Below, piece after piece: positions 48,401 to 53,921 of a DNA stretch of 53,921 nucleotides. Numbering within the stretch: the stretch's first letter is position 1; each line of letters starts with the position of its first letter. Made by a program: the position numbers and the translations under genes. This DNA is from Hyphochytrium catenoides (Eukaryota > Sar > Hyphochytriomycetes > Hyphochytriales > Hyphochytriaceae), in NCBI GenBank assembly GCA_900088475.1, contig FLMG01002918.1:1-53921 (forward strand). Reading direction: 5' to 3'. Below the pieces are notes generated by a model. It did no database searches. It saw only the letters and a list, made by a program, of their open reading frames with translations, and was not told the DNA's origin.

Positions 48401-50677
48401 GGTAGGCAAACGTTTCAGTCCCCGCACCTTCTTGCCGTTGCGTCTCCCGTTCCCCGATGTCTAAGCTTGTGCTCTCCCTTGCTTCTCCATTGTCTCCCCA
48501 TCTCGTTCGTCATCTCACCTCCACATCTCTCGGTCTTTGTCTTTCTCAGGTGCGAAAATGGTTCTCTCTTGCGATCCGCCTCCACGGTCATTGGAGCCAA
48601 AAGATGCTCTCTTTTGGGTGCAAGAGGGGACAAAGCTTTCTCCTGCCCCGTACCAGAACGGGGAACAGTCACTCCCTGTGAAGAGAATGAACGCACATTC
48701 TTCCCAACCGTTCTCATTCTTCTTCCGATCCCCGGAACCACGGAGCCGCTCACTGGTGGTGCAAGCTCACTATAGGACAGACAAAGGCTGCGAAGTGATG
48801 GCAGAATATAAGACAGACATCTCCTCCCATGCCGCCTTTGGGACCAGCTTCAGGGTAAGTTTCTGTTAGCCTTTTCCCTCGCTCCTCATGCCCCTTCGCG
48901 CTTATTTCTGTCTTTGTGCTCTCTCATTGTCTCTTGCAATGCCTCTCTTTCCTCTTCTGGTCCTTTCCTCCCGGCCGTATGTACTTTTCGTCTTTGTCTC
49001 TCCTTCAGTCTTTGAGTTCCGCAGCTAATCTCTTTCTTAAGCTTTCTACAGAGCTGCCTCAAGCATTGCTGGACGATGTGAAGACTCCAGATGCAGGAGA
49101 GACGCCCACTTCTCTCCCTTCTCCCTCTCCTCAGCGGGTGGCTGTGGACCAGCCGGTGCAGGTTCAAATTGACGTTTCCTGCGTCACAGAGCAGAAAATT
49201 GAGATCTTAAAGCTGGGCATGGCCGAGGTACAGAGTATCGTCCTCTCCACTCTCTTCTATCTCTTGGGTGTATCCGCTGGCCCAGCCTCTTTGTGTTACG
49301 TCGTTCTCTCTCTCTCTCTCTCTCCTTAGCCTCTCCTCTCGGATCTCTTTTTCTCTCTCTTTCTAGGTGCCTCTCTTTTGATTATTTTTCTCGAGTGGAG
49401 CCGGTAGTGTGGCTTCTTATTTGGATTTTTGCAGGCATAATTTCTTTTCCTCTTCTTCTACGCTGTCCCTGCCTTTCTTTCCCTTTCCACGTGATAGTAA
49501 GTGTTGAGCTTTGTCTCTCTCCATCTTTCCCTTTGCAGCCTCAGCAGGATAGCTGCTCTGTCATTCAGGAGATTGGCACCTTCAACTCACTTGGCGGTGA
49601 AGAGAAAGAGAAGGCGACAAGAGAGAGAACCTTTCTCTCTAAAGGCGATGTTCATAGTGTCTGCCTCACAGTCTTGCCACTGCTCACGGGACCACGCATC
49701 TCCTTTGGAAGTCTGGTCTGTGTCTGGAGACGGCTGGAAAGCGCGGACGGTCTGTCATCACCCATCGCCCCTCATCTCTCTTTCTCTCTCTCTCTCTGTG
49801 TGTCGCTCTCCTTCGGTACTTCTTCTTCCCCCATCTCGCGTTTTTTCCTTCTCTTTCTCCTTCCCTCCCTCTCTCTTCATCTCTCCCAATCTCTCTCTAC
49901 CTTTCCTGCTCCTCCGGTCTTTCGGCTTTCTTCCTGGCTCTCTTTCTCTCCTCTCGTCTTCACTCTCTCTGTCTTCTCCATAATGTATTTGTGCGGTCCA
50001 CACGAACCTCCCTGTCTTTTCTCCTCATGCAGAGAGAGCTCGACAGTCAAGGGAGAGAGAGGAGATCATGACGGAGCTAAACAGAGATGCGCTCAACGTC
50101 CACACACAGATTCCTCTCCCTGCCGTCGGCGTCGAACAGCCGCCTTTCTCTCTCCGTCTTCTCTCTCCTTCCGCCGCCTCTCTTGGCCAGGCCTTTAGTT
50201 TGAGCCTCCACCTGACCAACCACACGCCACTCTTCCAGTCTCTCTCTCTCTCCGTCCAAGACAGCTCAGAGTTCCTCGTCGCGGGTGAGATTGGAGGAAT
50301 AGAAGATAGGAGAGGAGAGGGGGATAAAGAAGGAGCTGTTTCGAAAGAAACTGGGGAAGGAAAAAGAACAAAAGGGAGAGAGAGCAATAAGAGAGAGAGA
50401 GGACACGAAGAAAGTGAGAGGAAGAAGTATCTGAAGAGGAAATGACTCAACGAGACCGATGAGTGTTGCTAAGAGGTGGAGCCAGATGTAGAACACGCAC
50501 TAGTAACGGTTCTGACAACTCTCTTTCTCTCTCTTTTCTCTCTCTCTCTCTTACCTCTGCATCTCGTGTGCAGGCACGACAAACACCGTGATAGAAGTCT
50601 TTCCGCACCAATCCACTGTCATTAGCTTCACACTCGTACCTGTCATCTGTGGTGAGCGGCCTCTCTCTCTCTTTCTT

Positions 50678-50732
<55 letters not shown>

Positions 50733-51198
50733 CAGTCAGTCAGTCTGTCTGTCTGTCTGTGTCTCTCTCTCTCTTCCAAGCTTTTATACTCTCTCTCGCT
50801 CTTTTTTTTTCTCTCTCTCTCTCTAGTTAGTTTTTGGTTTCTTTCTTCCCTTTTGTGCCATCCACTTTTGACCTCAACAACTGTCCTACACTTCTCCCAT
50901 TCGCTTGCTTGTCCTGATCTGCTCGATGCTGGTTGTTTTGCTTCTCTGCCCTCTCTCTTTCGCGCTATCTCTCTCTCTATGTGGCTCTCTCTCCCTCTGT
51001 CTCGCCCTCCATAATGTCTGTCTCGCCCTCCATAATGTCTGTCTCTCTTCCTGTTTTGCCACGTATGTAGGACACCAGCTGCTTCCGACTCTAGAAGTGA
51101 TCTCTCAGCGTTATCAGTTGAAGCTTTACTCAGCGGCGGAGACAAGAGAACTCTTTGTCTTTCCAGGACGCAAACAGCCGGCGAGAGTTGGAGGCTGA
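42471..51198 (+). CDS. TRAPPC11: TRAPPC11 (TRAPP complex subunit, foie gras domain), spliced
   Basis: TRAPPC11 is a subunit of the TRAPPIII tethering complex acting in ER-Golgi traffic and autophagy. The start at 42471 reads MEFYPPELLEQPIPLVAFL, the family opening. Exons with compatible phase: 42471-42865 (GGILKSNWLGKHHALLPAV), 43448-43757, 43975-44066 (LQIRYEFKTAHFYEFRRQ), 44156-44233, 44360-44430 (VADWINFKICSHQ), 44679-44765 (IQQFRYHIRTFERAIGPPE), 44906-45046 (HWLWMSRQFKVFAQLME), 45280-45588 (YLYYHLAAKHAITRRKEAQR), 45783-45857, 45970-46076 (GKYAEAADKLGTVREAF) and 46264-46311. These make up the foie gras helical-repeat domain. Later exons encode the beta-rich C-terminal half, including VDQPVQVQIDVSCVTEQKIE and NTVIEVFPHQSTVISFTLVP. 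The last exon, from about 51071, ends LLPTLEVISQRYQLKL...ELFVFPGRK. Exon limits from 46.4 to 50.0 kb are approximate. Introns are CT-rich on the sense strand. Confidence 0.92.
50661..50765. repeat. (CT)n then (GTCT/GTCA)n microsatellite in TRAPPC11 intron
   Basis: A CT dinucleotide array of about 65 bases, followed by GT and a run of GTCA and GTCT tetramers, in the last intron of TRAPPC11. Another CT run lies at about 50810-50825. Confidence 0.95.
51000..51041 (+). repeat. 21-bp unit duplicated in tandem
   Basis: TCTCGCCCTCCATAATGTCTG occurs twice, head to tail, about 25 bases upstream of the last TRAPPC11 acceptor. Confidence 0.9.
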
Positions 51199-51499
51199 GG
51201 AGACGAAGAGCGCTCAAAAGACACAGAAATTATAAAGACAGAGCGCGAACAGAGCACACAGACAACGAGCAGACGAGAGAGAGAGACAGAGAGAGAGAGA
51301 GGAGAGAGGCTCAGGAAGTGGATTTCAATGGCTTGCACGGGTGCAAGGACAAAGGGACTCTTTCTGTGTGTGTCTCTCTCTCTTACAATACGTGTCCTGC
51401 TATGGACACCTGCCTATCACGCAGAGTGAATTGCAGAGAAAGAAGCAAGAGAGAGAGGCGCGGGTCATGGGAAAGAAATCTGTGTACTCTTTATTCTTT

Positions 51500-52959
51500 G
51501 TTAGTCCTGGTTGAGAGGAACTCTATGGCTGCATTGTGGGCCGCCGTCACGCATCTAAAAAATCTGTCTGTTTCTGCATTGAAGCTCTTCCAGAGCTCTA
51601 TAAATAGTAAGCTATGGCAAAAAAAAAGGAGAGAGAAAGTGAGAGAGAACAGCATCCATGGGAGAAAAGAAGACAAAACACGAAAGAGAGAGAAGGAGAG
51701 GGAGAGAGACGGTAACTGGGATAGAAAAGACGTTCCGCATCCTCCTACGAAACAGCGTGTGCTGAGAGGCCGCATTGGAGAGAAAAGAGTGGAGAGAAGC
51801 CCCCAATGAACTTTGTGCTGTCTTGGCAGAAAGAGAGACACAGACACCGCCCTCAGATCATCACCGCAGGTCGCGGGCGGTGGAGGGGAGCGAGAGAGAA
51901 ACAATCTCTCTGGATAAACTCGTGTGGCGGAACAAACTGCGCACAACCAGAGAGAGAGAGAGAGATGTCAGTAAGCACATCTTCAAAAAAAATAGCAGTC
52001 CAAAGAGAGAGAAAAGCAAAGGGAGAGAGAAAGACGTAGCCTTCAATCTAGTCCCAAAGACAGTCAGTCTTTGTGATGATCGCTGGATAAAAGCGAAGAT
52101 CCGAGTCAAAAGAAGGAAAGGCAGCGAGAGAGAGACTCTTACCGGTAGGCTTTCCTCATCATCGTCCGCAGTGCACATCTCTTCCTCGTCATCGTCTGAG
52201 AGTTGGCTCTCCGGCTCCTCCGCCCCGACCTGCTCCAGATCCATGCGGAACAGGTCACTCGACTCTTCCGCTGGATCTCTTTCTTCTTGTCTGGAGATCT
52301 TTCTCTGCCTGGAACTCCAGGACTTATCCATAGCTATGGGCACTCTGTCTCGCAGATCTCGGTTGTCTGGAATCTCTATGGGCCGTGATCTGCGGCTCAG
52401 AAGCTCTGACTCGGTAAATCTTCGCCAGGCGAGGCGACCAGGGACACAAGGAAAAGAGTTCCGGAGATCGAGGTCGTTCTCTCTAGAGATGGTCTCTGGC
52501 ACTTCCACGGCTAAACGAGAGAGAAAGAGAGAGAAAACAGCATTTGTGAGGACCGAGAGAGAAAGGAAGAGAGAGAGAGAGACTCGCAGACATACCGTTC
52601 ATGGAGAGGACACGCCGCCGTACAGGATGCTCAGACTTGGAAGGCACTGCGACTTTTAGGGCTCTAAGGTACTTGAGTCGCCACTGAGAGAAAAGAAAGA
52701 GAGAGAGAGAAGAGAGAGAGAGAGAGAAAGAGAGATCAGCTCCAGTTAGATCCTCATCTTCTCTTCTGTTCTCTTCTCATCTCACCTGTGCTGGTCCTGC
52801 CGTCCGCCGCTCTGGCATTGTGAGGTTAGGCACTTCGGCCTTGCGAAGATGATCCTTGCTCGGAGGAGAAACGAAGTTATTCTTCTGCAGATCTCTCGAG
52901 ACAGAGCTTCCAATGTCTCCGGGAGGAATCCTTGTTCTCAAGTCATGTATGACAGCCAT
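51500..52959 (-). CDS. Unidentified spliced protein-coding gene
   Basis: Three exons join in phase. 52786-52959 starts MAVIHDLRTRIPPGDIGSS. 52596-52683 reads WRLKYLRALKVAVPSKSEH. 52143-52510 reads AVEVPETISRENDLDLRNSF. Donors (GTGAG, GTATG, GTAAG) and acceptors (CTCAG, TTTAG) are canonical. The third exon becomes acidic (QLSDDDEEEMCTADDDEESL) just before its donor. A further exon probably lies at 51.6-51.85 kb, but the acceptor and frame are undecided, so the left limit is a guess. The protein is hydrophilic with no membrane segment and no domain I recognise. It is convergent with TRAPPC11; the GA-rich tract at 51260-51310 lies between the two 3' ends. Confidence 0.6.
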
Positions 52960-53150
52960 CTCGGTGGAGAGAGAGAGACAAAGAGAGAGAAAAAGAGAGA
53001 GAGAGAGAGATAGAAGACAGGCTTTTTCTTCTCAAGCGAACGGTAATTATGATCTTCTGAGGAGGAGGAACGTCTTTGACGCTCTGCAAATCATATTATG
53101 GCGCTGCAATTGCAGTTCAACGAGAGACAGCGCTGGAGAGAGAGAGGGAG

Positions 53151-53188
53151 AAAAAGAGAGAGGGAGAGAGAGAGAGAGAGAGAGAGAG
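53151..53188. repeat. (GA)n microsatellite
   Basis: GA array upstream of the unidentified minus-strand gene. The whole of 52960-53921 is dominated by GA/CT low complexity and shows no supported gene. Confidence 0.9.
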
Positions 53189-53630
53189 AAGACACTGGGA
53201 GGACCAGACCCTACAGGTAAATGTAAGCCGATGCAGAGAAGAGAAGGAAAGGTGGCGCCTGCCCCGCGCTTCTGACTCCAAACTGACTCTTGTCGTACAG
53301 TTTGGACCTGTGAAAGGGAGAGAGAGTAAGAGAGAGAGAGAGAGAAAGAGAGAAAGAAAGAGAGAAAGAAAGGGAGAGCGCCGATCAGAACACTGTGTCC
53401 TCCTTGCTGTCTGGTCTCTTCTTGTGCAGAGCGTTGTGTTAGGCGATCTGTGAGCCGCTGCAACTTCTTCTCTTGGTTGATTTAAGGGAGAGTAAGAGAG
53501 AGAGAAAGAGAGAGAGAGAGTTGTCCGATGGCGGGAGCAGCTTGGAGACTGAGGATGATGAGGAGAGAATGACTTGTGGAATGGCGGCGGCGGGGGCCGC
53601 GTTCTGTTCTTTCGGAGAGAGAATAAGGCC

Positions 53631-53633
<3 letters not shown>

Positions 53634-53676
<43 letters not shown>

Positions 53677-53690
53677 TTCTGTCTCTCTCT
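53634..53690. repeat. (CT)n microsatellite
   Basis: CT array with opposite polarity to the GA arrays on both sides (about 53310-53370 and 53770-53921), so it could form a long imperfect stem with them in single-stranded form. Confidence 0.9.
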
Positions 53691-53769
53691 CTTCTCGCGG
53701 TGCGGTGATCCATCAAGAGCCAATAAAAAGCACGAGGCGACGGCGGACAATGGGGTCCCCAAGGTAAAC

Positions 53770-53921
53770 AACAAGAGAGAGAGAAAGAGCGCGAGAAAGA
53801 GAGAGAGAGAGGAAAGGAGCAGAAGAGAGAGGGAGAGAGAGGGAAAAAGAGTGATAGAGAGAGAGAGGAAAGGAGCAGAAGAGAGAGGGGGAGAGGGGGA
53901 GAGAGAGAGAGAGAGAGAAAG
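53770..53921. repeat. GA-rich low-complexity tract to the right edge
   Basis: GA dinucleotides mixed with a longer repeated phrase (AGAGAGAGGAAAGGAGCAGAAGAGAGAG-type, present twice about 50 bases apart). It runs off the window. Confidence 0.9.

Noticed and set aside
49293-50198. 301-codon Ser/Leu/Pro-rich plus-strand frame
   Set aside because: It reads through CT-rich introns of TRAPPC11 in a frame that does not match the family's C-terminal sequence.
50588-51014. Long Ser-Leu frames in CT arrays (also 2673-2864, 5550-5795, 6515-6697)
   Set aside because: Translations of (CT)n tracts; the apparent hydrophobic segments are not membrane helices.

Overview
This is a nuclear genome fragment of a eukaryote. 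Protein-coding genes are split by many short GT-AG introns (about 50-600 bp), there is a 105-base assembly gap, and (GA/CT)n microsatellites are abundant. No plastid, viral or bacterial genes were seen. Gene content (VPS13, TRAPPC11, sirtuin, MSH6 with a Tudor domain, a WDR90/POC16 homologue of centriole/cilium walls) points to an intron-rich microbial eukaryote, alga-like, that still builds centrioles at some life stage. A Tudor-bearing MSH6 is well known in plants and may also occur in algae and stramenopiles. I cannot name the lineage from sequence alone.

Layout, left to right. 1-2357 (minus): 5' part of MSH6, running off the left edge. 2358-4448: intergenic, no convincing gene. 4449-6066 (minus): two-exon PP2C phosphatase of the PTC7 type. 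7179-7895 (plus): single-exon conserved-looking protein of unknown function. 8291-18226 (minus): WDR90/POC16-like protein with an N-terminal CFAP20 (DUF667) domain and WD40 repeats, interrupted by the assembly gap at 14660-14764. 18.3-22.1 kb: gene-poor repeat island with a degenerate repeat family in both orientations and a frameshifted retroelement relic. 22159-22230 (plus): tRNA-Cys(GCA). About 23.65-37.26 kb (minus): a very large VPS13 lipid-transfer protein containing an apparent PDZ domain. About 37.8-41.58 kb (minus): sirtuin with a long basic, low-complexity tail. 42471-51198 (plus): TRAPPC11, divergent from the sirtuin gene. About 51.5-52.96 kb (minus): an unidentified spliced gene followed by microsatellite DNA to the right edge.

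The genes do not form a pathway cluster; they are housekeeping genes of membrane traffic and lipid transfer (VPS13, TRAPPC11), DNA repair (MSH6), signalling (PP2C), NAD-dependent deacylation (sirtuin) and centriole structure (WDR90). Two themes deserve attention. Intronic dinucleotide repeats are almost always polypyrimidine on the sense strand, whichever way the gene points. The 18.3-22.1 kb island holds a repeat family whose units share a recognisable coding-like core. Exon limits were worked out by eye from splice signals, reading phase and family similarity, and were not checked by alignment or RNA data.
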